NCBI GenBank assembly: GCA_029531795.1
Contig: JAPEIS010000001.1
Span: forward strand, 7,068,001 to 7,132,000
Length of the DNA: 64,000 nucleotides
DNA from: Sclerotinia nivalis
Taxonomy: Eukaryota > Ascomycota > Leotiomycetes > Helotiales > Sclerotiniaceae
Direction of reading: 5' to 3'
A model generated the notes under the pieces. It saw nothing but the letters and a program-made list of their open reading frames with translations. It was not told the origin of the DNA and did not search any database. Positions within the stretch are counted from its first letter, which is position 1. Each line of letters starts with the position of its first letter. A program made the position numbers and the translations under genes. Below, piece by piece: positions 36,461-46,281 of this stretch.

Positions 36461-36786
36461 ATATCTATTATCTAGGACATTTTTTATTTCATGATGAAGT
36501 ATAGATATGGATATAATAGGTACTTAGCAGGGTATCCAGTAATCAGGACTGTAGTCCAAAATTAAGAAGCGTTGGATCATTTGAAATTTATATAAATCAT
36601 CAAAAACAATGAATTATATTCAGATGTTTATAATCTTTGAAAATTGTATCTAATTAGAATATTTAATCCTTTAAAACAACCTGGTACTTACGTATCTTCA
36701 TGAATACCACTATTGGAACTTTACTCAATTCTAGATGATATGCACCACTTCTAAACGTGGAGGAGCCCTTAATCTAAAAGTATCAT

Positions 36787-37108
36787 TGTCACGGGTAATC
36801 ACATGATACCTAATCACATGACTGCTGATCTACGATCATCATACACTCTCTTTCTCATTAGCTTTCAGGCTCTTCTAGATCTTGTCGATCCTTACGATCG
36901 TCAAGCTGATCCTGATATGCTACCATTCGAAACCTAGCCTCATTAAGGCATCTCGTCGGCTAGATAGCTACCATCTAGTCTATATATACCACCCTCGATT
37001 CATATGATCGAGGGCAAGTCATTCAATTCTACTTCACTCTACCAATCACGTATACCACCTATTCCCCGATCCCTTCAACGTGCTCTGTGATCATACTATC
37101 CCGTGATA
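36787..37108. mobile_element. Solo LTR of a retrotransposon with 5-bp target duplication
   Basis: A 322-bp element begins TGTCACGGG and ends CCCGTGATA, near-perfect inverted ends of LTR type (canonical TG..CA, with one change at the right end). It is bounded by identical ATCAT pentamers (36782-36786 and 37109-37113). Inside are a TATATATA box (about 36980) and a perfect 8-bp hairpin CCCTCGAT/ATCGAGGG (36992-37014), as in LTR R regions. No internal retroelement sequence follows, so it is a solo LTR. Confidence 0.8.
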
Positions 37109-37306
37109 ATCATCTATCCAACACTTACGCTCCAGCTCCTCATTGTTTTCAGCTCGATCGCACTTCTCCGAAATCTTGTCACGCCACCCTAATGCAATTC
37201 TCTCGTACGTATTCTCCTTCCATTGAGGATGCGTTCTCGAAACCGGGATTAGAACAAGTGATTGTTGTTCTAACATCGAGCAGAATACTACTATACTTTC
37301 GCCCTT

Positions 37307-38680
37307 TTATGTTGCATCTTTGTAGGTGTCTAAATATATGGTTGGTTCATAATGTGCAGCAAGGTCGAGCTCCCATCCGTATGGCAAGCTTCGCAAGTAA
37401 TGTGATACATAACACACTGGCCCGTTTTGATAAATCTTTGCCGTTCTGGTAAACTCTCGACTAGTCAAACCGCCGCCTTTGACTTTTCCAAAGGGGTTAA
37501 TTTCGTCTAGATCGGTAGAAACATGCAACACGTCGAGACTAAAAGGGCCGTTGTTTGCGCCGGAAGGGTAGGACACAATTCCGTTGACGGACGCCCATAG
37601 CCATGAAGGGCCAAAATAGCAAGATGGCCGCTTTGAATTTTTCCAAACCTCGCTGAACCAAAGAATTTGTGATAAAAAGTCTTCCATCCATAAGCCCGCC
37701 AGATATTTCCCCCGTGCTGTTTTCAATCTTTGGTGATATTCATGAGCGATTGTTGACAGAGCTGGGAGTTTATCCTCGCCCTTCATTAATTCTCGCTTGA
37801 CGTATCCTGTGACAATGTCTTGTCAGATACTTTGCCAGTTATAATCTTCTCTCATTATTCGTAGATCTGTGGGATCCGTTGCAATAGCCGATGGCTCGTG
37901 ACCATTTTCAGGATTGATTGATTGATTGATTAAATTAACGTCTACACTGAGTCTAAGACTATCTAAGACGGCTAGAGGCTCTTACGAACCCCTAACAGAT
38001 AACATAATAAAGGTAAGCTGGCTTATGGGTTTAACTAAGTATATAATTTAAATGATTGAGATAAACTCAATCTTTTGAGTTGAATGAAGGAAGTGAAAAC
38101 TAATCCTAAGGAATAATCCCGCTCTACAAACGCTGAAGCATATAATAGAGATAACAAAAGAAATAATATTTATTTAAAATTGTAGAAGGGTTTACACCCT
38201 TCTTTCAATTTCATCGTTCGACTCTTCTACCTCTTCCTCTCTTGCTCTTCTTGCTCCTCCTTCTACTACCTCTTCTCCTTCTCCTTGTATTCGATTGAGA
38301 TGCCATGAACCATTTTCAGGAAAACCACGCTCGCCACATCGAAAAACAACCTGGGACTCAAGAAAGCATAAATAGCGGGAAGATAGTATCTCCTCTTGGT
38401 ACGTCCATCCACGGGTAGCCAAAATAGATCGAAGAAGAGAAGATTGATGATCACGAGAGTCAGTATCCTCCGTTGCATAGAGCATATCGCCATTGGAAAC
38501 AATTCGAAAAATATTCGACGGAAACTTACGTACAGAGATACATCCGCGAGTGCTTTCCAAGCCGATGGCGATCGTAAGCCAACTTGAGCTATAATAATAT
38601 TTATATTCAAAGTTTCTTCCTCCCAGTATTCTTTAGAATCCTGGGTAATGCCATGACAACTTGGGCAAAGGTTTCCATCC
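37307..38680 (-). pseudogene. HET-domain (heterokaryon incompatibility) gene remnant
   Basis: Right to left, the minus strand reads LCPSCHGI (about 38660), then after a frame change RGWTYQEEILSSRYLCFLES and VVFRCGERGFPENG, the end of the HET domain. After an inserted block (37914-38308) the frame resumes PENGHEPSAIA and continues through GEDKLPALSTIAHEYH, KYLAGLWMEDFL and CYFGPSWLWASVNGI, the usual HET-protein C-terminal half. The conserved early HET motifs (ALSYxWG, WIDxxCINQ) are absent. There is an in-frame TGA at 37823-37825. N-terminal loss, frame change, stop and insertion together argue for a dead gene. Intact relatives act in non-self recognition. Confidence 0.75.
37901..38321 (-). 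mobile_element. About 395-bp insertion in the HET remnant, flanked by 13-bp direct repeats
   Basis: ACCATTTTCAGGA occurs at 37901-37913 and 38309-38321. Between them is sequence foreign to the HET reading frame. On the minus strand the insert ends in AATC repeats (plus strand TTGATTGATTGATTGATT at 37914). A 13-bp duplication plus a simple-repeat tail is the pattern left by target-primed reverse transcription (LINE/SINE type), but no RNA-gene-like head was recognised. An internal AGAAGGGT/ACCCTTCT hairpin sits near 38183-38204. Confidence 0.55.
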
Positions 38681-39369
38681 TTTTACGGAGCCACGTTTCC
38701 TTCTGGAAGCCCTATTCTTTGCACAAACAGGAGTTCAAGTGCTAGCCTTTCAAAACGATCAGAACGGTCAATTATGTATTCCCCCACGGGTTTTGCTGTT
38801 CTTCTGAAGAATAGAAACACGTTCGATACTTTCGATATTTACGGAATTATCACAATAAATGGATACTTGTTCGTGCCCAGCGAAAGATATATAAAATCCA
38901 GGGATTGCCAATCAGAAACTGTCAAAGTGATGCATTAAGAACATGTCTTGTGAGATGCTTATGGTAAAACAGTAAGTATCATTCATTGGTCCTAGCTAGG
39001 TAGAATCGAGTAAGAAGGATAGTTGCGATTGTCTTGACTTCTTTTGATAGATATACATTTTAATTTGTATCGAATGTAAAAATAAAATCACTAGGTAAGT
39101 TCCTATAATAATGAGAAGAAAGAAGAAAGCCTTGATCAATACATAATGATTTTCAAACAAATATTTAGAAGTTGTAATGTTGAATAGAGGGACGGACATT
39201 GATGTTAACAAAAAGCAAGTAAGCGAGGCTAACAGTGGCTAATAAGGATATGTTCAACCACGACGCTAGTAATCCCTGCTAAATATCCCTGCAAATTTTT
39301 ATATTCTACATTGGACAAAAAAAGTTGAGAAAACGAAATATACTTGAATATACAACACAATCACCCACA
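38681..39369. other. Spacer between the HET remnant and utp18
   Basis: No supported gene. The right end should hold the utp18 promoter. Confidence 0.5.
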
Positions 39370-41185
39370 ATGCCTCCCTCACGGTCAAAGAAGTCTGCGA
39401 ATGGTAGCGCAACATCGAAAAAGGATGCGCGAACAATTCTCCAAGAAAGTGAAGAGAGTGGCAGTGACAATGAGAGTGTAAACATGATAGATAAGGATTC
39501 CGATGAGGAGGAGTTAGACAGACTTGTTCTAGGAGATGGGGCAGGATTTACAGCTCAATTGGGCCAAGACATGGAATTTGATTCAGATGACAACTCAGAA
39601 GGAGAGAAAGGTGAAGATGAGGAAAAGGAGGATGTTGGGATTGAGGGTGTTGACGATGCAGATGTATATACTCGCCCCGCAATTGTAGAGGAACTTCATT
39701 AACTCTTTTTAGCTATTTTTCCTCGACTCTGGACCATCTGTTGTGCCCCAAGATGCATTAATACCGCAATCACAATCCGAAGACGGAGAGGGAGGAGATG
39801 CGCTGGCTTGGGAGGATAGTGACGATGACCGATTGACAGTATCTCTTGCTGGAAATCCTCGATTAAGGAAACTTAGAGTCAACGAAGGAGAGGATATGGT
39901 TAGTGGAAGAGAATACACAAGGCGACTACGAATGCAATTTGAGCGTCTCAATCCTGTTCCAGAATGGGCTCAATCATCTAGGCCAACGAAACGACGTCGC
40001 AGATCATCCGCAGGCTCTGATTCTTCGTTATCATCGAATGATATGGACGTTGATGAATCCGACCTTTCAACATTACCTCTCGCAAGACTTCTACAAGATG
40101 CAGGGGCTCTCACAAAAGAAGCTCCCGCGACCTCAAAACGACCAAAACTTAGACCTGAAGTCCTGGACATTCAAAGAACGAGGGATATACCAAAAACCCA
40201 ACCATCAGCCGTCACTTCCCTTTCCTTCCATCCCGAATACCCAGTTATACTTTCTTCAGGCCCAGCATCTACTTTATATCTACATCACTATGCGCCTACA
40301 GCTCACCCTCATCCTCATCCACAACTTACCAGCGTTCACGTCAGGAGAACCCCAATTGCTACATCGGCATTCCTTCATCCTTCCGGGGACAAAATCATTT
40401 TCGCCGGTCGACGTCGTTACTTTCACATTTGGGATCTTCCTTCAGGAGAAATTAATAAGGTTACGCGAATTTATGGTCACAAGGATGAGCAAAAAACGAT
40501 GGAAAGGTTTAAGCTCAGCCCTTGTGGCCGATATATAGGCCTGATTGGTTCATCGAAAAAAGGAGGCGGTGTTATAAATATTCTTGATGCAACCACAACA
40601 CAATGGATAGCATCAGCACGAATTGAAGGCAAGGATGGAGTTGCTGATTTTGCATGGTGGAAAAATGGAGAAGGATTGACTGTTGTAGGAAAGGGGGGTG
40701 AAGTGGGCGAATGGAATATGGAATCAGGGTCTTTCGTTGCACGTTGGAATGATGATGGTTCCATTGGTGCTACTGTTCTTACACTCGGTGGATCTAATGG
40801 ACCTAAACAACTCGGCGGAGATCGTTGGGTAGTGATCGGATCTCAAAGCGGTGTGGTCAATATTTACGATCGTAAGAATTTTGTCACTGGAAACGATATA
40901 AAAATACCAGAGAGGCCTGAGCCAAATAGACGACTTTTGCAATTGACCACACCCACAAGTCATTTGCAAATTAGTCCTGATGGTCAGTTGTTGGTACTTA
41001 GCAGTAGGTGGAAGAAAGATGCCTTGAGATTGGTACATCTACCTAGTTGTACAGTGTATAAGAATTGGCCAACATCAAATACGCCATTAGGAAGAATTTC
41101 ATCTGTGGCATTTGGTAGTGGAAGTGATGTTTTGGCGGTTGGTAATGAAGCTGGAAAGATTAGGTTGTGGGAAATTAGGAGTTAG
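39370..41185 (+). CDS. utp18: U3 snoRNP protein Utp18 (WD40, rRNA processing)
   Basis: Utp18 is part of the small-subunit processome that matures 18S rRNA in the nucleolus. CDS is join(39370..39663,39713..41185), 588 residues. The start MPPSRSKKSANGS precedes an acidic, Ser-rich tail. A 49-nt intron (39664-39712) joins DDAD to LFFLDSGPS in phase 0. Basic RPTKRRRRSSAG is a nuclear-localisation signal. WD40 blades follow: AVTSLSFHPEYPVILSSGPA, IIFAGRRRYFHIWDLPSGEI, FKLSPCGRYIGLIGSSKKGG, and a last blade SSVAFGSGSDVLAVGNEAGK-IRLWEIRS. The pattern RRRYFHIWDL and the arrangement match Utp18 homologues. Confidence 0.92.
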
Positions 41186-41848
41186 TGGTATATATGTAAT
41201 GAATGATTGTGGTGTCACATTGGATTCATTTTTGCCGGATACAATGCTGTCTTTGGTTGGAGAGTGAAGAAATCTAAAAGCTATGCAAATTGAACTTGAT
41301 CCAGTGATCTTTCCTTAAATGCTTTTCTATCAGTTGATGAATTAATTACCTTATTCCAAAATCATAGTAGATGATGTCTGCCCCTTTTTGGTGCCCTTGA
41401 AATGGTATTTCAATATTAGCATCAACCTCAAAATGTCCAAGTGACAAGCATATCATATAAGCAGATTTCGCAAAATTAGATCAAATAAATGAAAATCAAC
41501 ATGATTATTCGCTTCATTTTAATAGCATCTCGAATAAGTCTTTGTTCAGCCTCCGGATCCGTCATTCAAATTCATTTTAACAACAACGTCAAAGAAGACG
41601 TTCATAAGTTCATTCATGTTGCTTGTCTACCCACAACAGCCCTTTATGCCCTTTGAACGCTAAAATATTTCAACCTATTGTACAGCAAACTCCAGAAATT
41701 TTCTTGGGTTCCCTTTTCTAAGTTTTTGCTGAATCCTCGACATCTAGGCAACTTCACGGAAATATTTACCATAATTTCATTCAAACTCTTATCATAACCT
41801 CTCCAAACCCCCTCACATCAATCAATACCCTTCACCTTCTAGCAAGCA
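41186..41848. other. Spacer between utp18 and the SAP-like gene
   Basis: No gene. It should contain the utp18 3' UTR and the promoter of the next gene. Confidence 0.55.
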
Positions 41849-42970
41849 ATGTCCACCGCCGCCGAAGCAACCGGCAACGAACAGGAAGAAGCCGCGCAAG
41901 GACAAAGCTTCCTCGAGCGACCCTTCCGCAACCTAGACTTCCTCGTCTACCGCTTCGTCCACCCAACCGACAAACGCGGACTCCCCTACCCAGACTCCGT
42001 TTCCAAAAACAATAAACCCGGCGGACTCCCCGGCGCCAAAGTCTGGGTCGACGACTTCGCCCCTCAATGGGGTGAATTCCTCCTCGATCTCGGCGAACCC
42101 GTATACGACGTACAGGATCATCGTCCTCTAGTCACGCGGCTCGAAGGCTATGGACTCGATCAGGGCCGTGTCAAACATAGGAACTTACAACAATTGCCTT
42201 TTCCATGGGGAATCGACGGCACGTTACCCGTGCAAGTATGGGCTAATGAGGTTTTTCGCGATAATCATTGTTTGCCATTCAATCCCAAAGGCATGAGTCG
42301 ATTAGATCTACAATGGGAATGTCGACGACGACTACTTCCTACCCATGGAAAACGCTCTGATTTGGTCAAGAGGATTAATAGATTAGAGTTACCCAAGGGA
42401 ATCCAAGCGCCAATCGGCGCACAGAAAGCAGCAATACAGCGACTGGACTCCGTTACCCTCCCACTTTACCGCGTTCTAGAAGCTCAACCGCCCGTACCCA
42501 AAACACCACAAACGCCATTAAAACAACCCCCCTTCGACGTAGGAGAAATCGTCTTAGTATACGGCACGCTAGTCAACGATGAAAACATGTGTCTCGTACG
42601 CGACTACGAAGGAAACCGAGGAAGGATCAGCCGAGATTATCTGGAGGAAATCGAAATGGCATTCGGATTGAAGCTGAATCGACGGGAGTTGGTGGAGATC
42701 CTAGAGAGATTGGGATGGCCGGATGAAGAGGATGCGGAGCCGGAACCGGAGCCCGGGAGTAAGGCGGCGAAGAAGGCGGCGAGGAAGAGGGCGAGGGATT
42801 TAGTGGATGCGGGGCCGCCCGGGTTTCTGGATTATGAGGCGCGGAGGGCGGAGAGGAAAGAGCAGTTGGAGGAGGAGGCGGCGGCGAAGAAGGCGAACGC
42901 GAACGCGAAAGCGAGGGCTAAGGCGAGGGCGGGGGGTGGAGTGGAATTAGCGGAGTGGGCCGAGGAGTAG
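41849..42970 (+). CDS. GC-rich gene for an uncharacterised protein with a SAP-like motif
   Basis: An intronless 373-codon frame. Residues 149-181 (MSRLDLQWECRRRLLPTHGK then RSDLVKRINRL) fit a SAP-type helix-turn-helix, a DNA/RNA-binding motif. A segment near 226-265 (FDVGEIVLVYGTLVNDENMC then LVRDYEGNRGRISRDYLEEI) looks like a small beta-barrel, SH3-like. The C-terminus is Ala/Lys/Arg-rich (AAAKKANANAKARAKARAGG). Codons, especially in the first 80 and last 90, end in G or C far more than in neighbouring genes. The start is the only ATG near the 5' end. It is convergent with cog4. Function unknown. Confidence 0.8.
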   Translation: MSTAAEATGNEQEEAAQGQSFLERPFRNLDFLVYRFVHPTDKRGLPYPDSVSKNNKPGGLPGAKVWVDDFAPQWGEFLLDLGEPVYDVQDHRPLVTRLEGYGLDQGRVKHRNLQQLPFPWGIDGTLPVQVWANEVFRDNHCLPFNPKGMSRLDLQWECRRRLLPTHGKRSDLVKRINRLELPKGIQAPIGAQKAAIQRLDSVTLPLYRVLEAQPPVPKTPQTPLKQPPFDVGEIVLVYGTLVNDENMCLVRDYEGNRGRISRDYLEEIEMAFGLKLNRRELVEILERLGWPDEEDAEPEPEPGSKAAKKAARKRARDLVDAGPPGFLDYEARRAERKEQLEEEAAAKKANANAKARAKARAGGGVELAEWAEE

Positions 42971-43505
42971 GTGAAGTGGGAGAAAGATGGGAAAGGTAAT
43001 ACTATACTACTGCTGCATGAAGAGATTGGCGCTATGGGTTTACGGGGGTTTTGGCTGTATAGTAGTTGATATGGTGAAATAGATCTCGCTTGTTTCCCCC
43101 TATTTGCTATTTTCAAAATGCACGAGAATTTATTACATCTTATCTTGTGATGGTTTCTGAGTCATCTTGTTGGTTTATGGTTATATTCAATGGATTGAAT
43201 TCACATTATTGAACACAAGAAGATATTCTGTAAAACTCAAATACTTGCTTAGTACTTGCTTAGTACTTACATGCAGATCACATTCTAAAGGGGAAGCGAA
43301 GTGTTCATATCGCTATTGTATTTGGTATCAATGCTTATTTAATTTCATTTATCTAATGCGCACCTGATAGATGTCTCGCATCGGGCATCCAGATTCGCCC
43401 TTCATCTCGATAGCTTTTATCATGCACAGACTTCTCAACGCCTCAACTCCTCATGTCCCATTTTCTATACCCTGTTCACACAATCATAACCCCTCGTTCC
43501 GAACA
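42971..43505. other. Convergent spacer between the SAP-like gene and cog4
   Basis: 3' ends of both genes; no gene inside. A CTTAGTACTTGCTTAGTACTT repeat occurs near 43245-43270. Confidence 0.5.
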
Positions 43506-46001
43506 TCACCCCCTAACCATACCCCTAGCCTTCGTCCTCTCATCCACCGTCAAAACCCATACCATCTCTACCTCCTCTTCGCCCAATCCCCCACCTTCAA
43601 CATTAACCGCCTCCCATTCCTCCTCATCCATATTAACTACCATAGCAACTTGCATTACCCTTGCAAAAACATCTCTCAATCCATACTTCCCTCCTCTAGC
43701 AACTACTCCCACAATTCCCCCATAATCTCTCTCCATCCTAGTTGCTCCTAATGCATTCATTTTTCCACTATAGTTCCAAACTCTCCTCTCTAAAACTCTC
43801 GCTAGATATTGGGCGGTTTGTTCTAGAAGGGTATTAAATGGTGATGTGGACATGATTCTTTGAATAGGTTTCATGAGAGCATCCCAATGGTGTTCGAAAC
43901 GGCGAGATACCATATCCTGAAGGATTTCTTGAGGATCATCATCGGTATCATTTTGACGTGCGATTTCAGCGAGATCTTCTGACGTGAGGGAATAATCTAC
44001 ATCACGGAAGGTTTCGCTTAAAACGAGACGGAGACGTGGTTTGATAACATTATTGAACATTACTTGAAGACCTTCGCTGATTAATTCGCTGGTCTTTGAT
44101 GAGAACGTTGCGTTGAGGCTTGTGAGTGAATTAGAAACGAAGGTAGCATCATGGCCATAGGGGAAGATATCCTTAAGTGCTGGAGCAGGTGGTGCACCTT
44201 TGGCATGAGATGCGCCGCTTGTTTCCGATGATTGAAGATGACTTGACACGATTCGGTAAATATAATCATTTGAAACATCGAGACTGTTTATTAGAACGAT
44301 GAAAGCAATGATTTTGTCTTCCGGTGGAAATCCGCCTTGTACGAGTGGTTTTGGATAGGATTCATCTCGCATTTTGCGTTGAACCATTCCTACAAAATCG
44401 GTACCCAGAACTCTGCTTACTGCTGGAATAACGGATTCGATTACACCACGCTGCGATGTTGAAATAGATCGTTTGAGTACTGTATTGACAATATACATGA
44501 CATCGTCTACAGCCGAAATTATATATGGAGAGTTTCCATCTATAGGTTTTGATAGATTGAGAGATAATCCTGTAGGGGATTCATCCAACTGAAATGCCTT
44601 CTCCACGGATCGTCGAAAGAAAAACGTAGTCATAACATTAAAGGGGTCCTTCAGACGATTTGAGATTTTTCGACTCAGGGCTGATTTGTCTAAAAATTCA
44701 GGCATGATTAAGGGCTCGTCAGGGCTGGCTTCCGGATCCTGGGATATTTTAGAAATTGCTTGCTGAAAGACTGATGTCGGACTCACCCTGCATTTACCGC
44801 TCAAAAATCGACTATATAGTGACCATCGCCCTAACATCACAGCCATCTCATTTAAAAGACCATCCACTTCTTTCATATCCACGCCCTCATCTTCACTCGC
44901 CCTTCCATTGGCTGCACCTCCAACCGCAGGTGAGCCTGTTCTCGAAATTCCGGTCGGTCTTTGATTTGGTAGAAAGCTTTGCACCAAGAAAGAGAATGGA
45001 TAACTTCTCACATCCGTTAACCTTCTATCAACATTCTTCTCGTCTCCCCACGTATCCAAAACAATCCCACCTTGCACATCAGCCTCAACCTGTAATCTCT
45101 CTATCACCCTAACCATCTTCCCGGCGCCATAATGTCTTTCCACCAAACCTCCATGGCCCTCCACAATCTGCGCAATATGTTCAAATAACCTCGTTAACGC
45201 CTGCCCATAGAAGAACCCCTCCTTACCCCTCTCTCCTTTCGTTCCCTCCTTCAAATTCTTCCTCGCCGTTCCTGCTACCCCTTGACAAACATATCTTCCA
45301 TAAACATCCAACCCCACCTCCTCTCTCCCAATCAACGGGAATAATTTAAAAAACCTAGTAACCCTCACTCCATCCCCCTCCTCTGCTGCTTTCTCAAACT
45401 CCCTCAAAAACAATCCACACAAACTTTTCTTTGCCTCCTCAATTGTCACGCCAGGCGCATCCGGAACCTCGACACTTGGAACCGTCCTCGCTGCAAAATT
45501 GCCCTCAACAATATGTACCGGGATTTTCGACGCTCTTGCAATATATCCCGCTGCAGCTTCCCAGTCTTGCGGAGCTCCCATACTGCCCACCACACCATTT
45601 ACACATGCTTTTAATTCTGCGACTTGTTCTACAACGCCCAATGTTTCCTCGACTCGTTTCTTCTCTAAATCCAATTCCTTCACTTTCGAGCTAAGCTTCT
45701 CGGCCGTGCTGGCCGCATTATCCAGCATTCCATTGGAAATCGCCCTAGTATGTATAACATTTGTACCAAGATGTGCGCGCAGGAGATCGAGTCGGCCGAG
45801 GTCGCGGGAGAGGGAAGCTTGAGAAGAAATGAGAGATTGGAGGCTAGATGTGATGGCTGCATCGCGTGTGTGGAGGGTCGAGAGGATGTTTTGGATGGAG
45901 GCTAAGGAGGCGGCATTGTGAATGGATGATTGAGCTGATTCTGGAGATGGTGTTGTGGGTAGAGGTGTGAGACTGCCATTTGGGAGGCCGGGTGGAGGCA
46001 T
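43506..46001 (-). CDS. cog4: Conserved oligomeric Golgi complex subunit 4
   Basis: COG is the tethering complex for retrograde vesicles within the Golgi. This intronless frame encodes 831 residues, close to other fungal Cog4 proteins. A coiled-coil-prone N-terminus (SIQNILSTLHTRDAAITSSL ... SSKVKELDLEKKRVEETLGV) is followed by the Cog4 middle domain with LNEMAVMLGRWSLYSRFLSG and a C-terminal helical bundle with FNTLLEQTAQYLARVLERRV-W and YGLRDVFARVMQVAMVVNMD. The frame upstream is open to a TGA without ATG, so the start at 46001 is the only choice. It lies 280 bp downstream of pmr1 on the same strand. Confidence 0.9.
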   Translation of the reverse strand: MPPPGLPNGSLTPLPTTPSPESAQSSIHNAASLASIQNILSTLHTRDAAITSSLQSLISSQASLSRDLGRLDLLRAHLGTNVIHTRAISNGMLDNAASTAEKLSSKVKELDLEKKRVEETLGVVEQVAELKACVNGVVGSMGAPQDWEAAAGYIARASKIPVHIVEGNFAARTVPSVEVPDAPGVTIEEAKKSLCGLFLREFEKAAEEGDGVRVTRFFKLFPLIGREEVGLDVYGRYVCQGVAGTARKNLKEGTKGERGKEGFFYGQALTRLFEHIAQIVEGHGGLVERHYGAGKMVRVIERLQVEADVQGGIVLDTWGDEKNVDRRLTDVRSYPFSFLVQSFLPNQRPTGISRTGSPAVGGAANGRASEDEGVDMKEVDGLLNEMAVMLGRWSLYSRFLSGKCRVSPTSVFQQAISKISQDPEASPDEPLIMPEFLDKSALSRKISNRLKDPFNVMTTFFFRRSVEKAFQLDESPTGLSLNLSKPIDGNSPYIISAVDDVMYIVNTVLKRSISTSQRGVIESVIPAVSRVLGTDFVGMVQRKMRDESYPKPLVQGGFPPEDKIIAFIVLINSLDVSNDYIYRIVSSHLQSSETSGASHAKGAPPAPALKDIFPYGHDATFVSNSLTSLNATFSSKTSELISEGLQVMFNNVIKPRLRLVLSETFRDVDYSLTSEDLAEIARQNDTDDDPQEILQDMVSRRFEHHWDALMKPIQRIMSTSPFNTLLEQTAQYLARVLERRVWNYSGKMNALGATRMERDYGGIVGVVARGGKYGLRDVFARVMQVAMVVNMDEEEWEAVNVEGGGLGEEEVEMVWVLTVDERTKARGMVRG

Positions 46002-46281
46002 TGGGTGGGTTGAGGCATGGGTAGCTCTTCTTTGGGGAAGCTGGGTTGAGGTCGGGTGCAGCTTTAGGTGTCATCTTTTTGGGTGTGGGGTAAGCGAGAA
46101 TTTATATTGGTGATTTGGTCGACAATTCCAGTCACTTTATTGTGCAACCTGAAATCATTATTTATAATTGATAAACTCATTTTATATCCTCCTTATTTTC
46201 ATTGACTACATGTATACGTTTGGGCATCCATGCAATACTAAATCTATGAATACAATAGGCATTAAAAGCCATTTATTTCAT

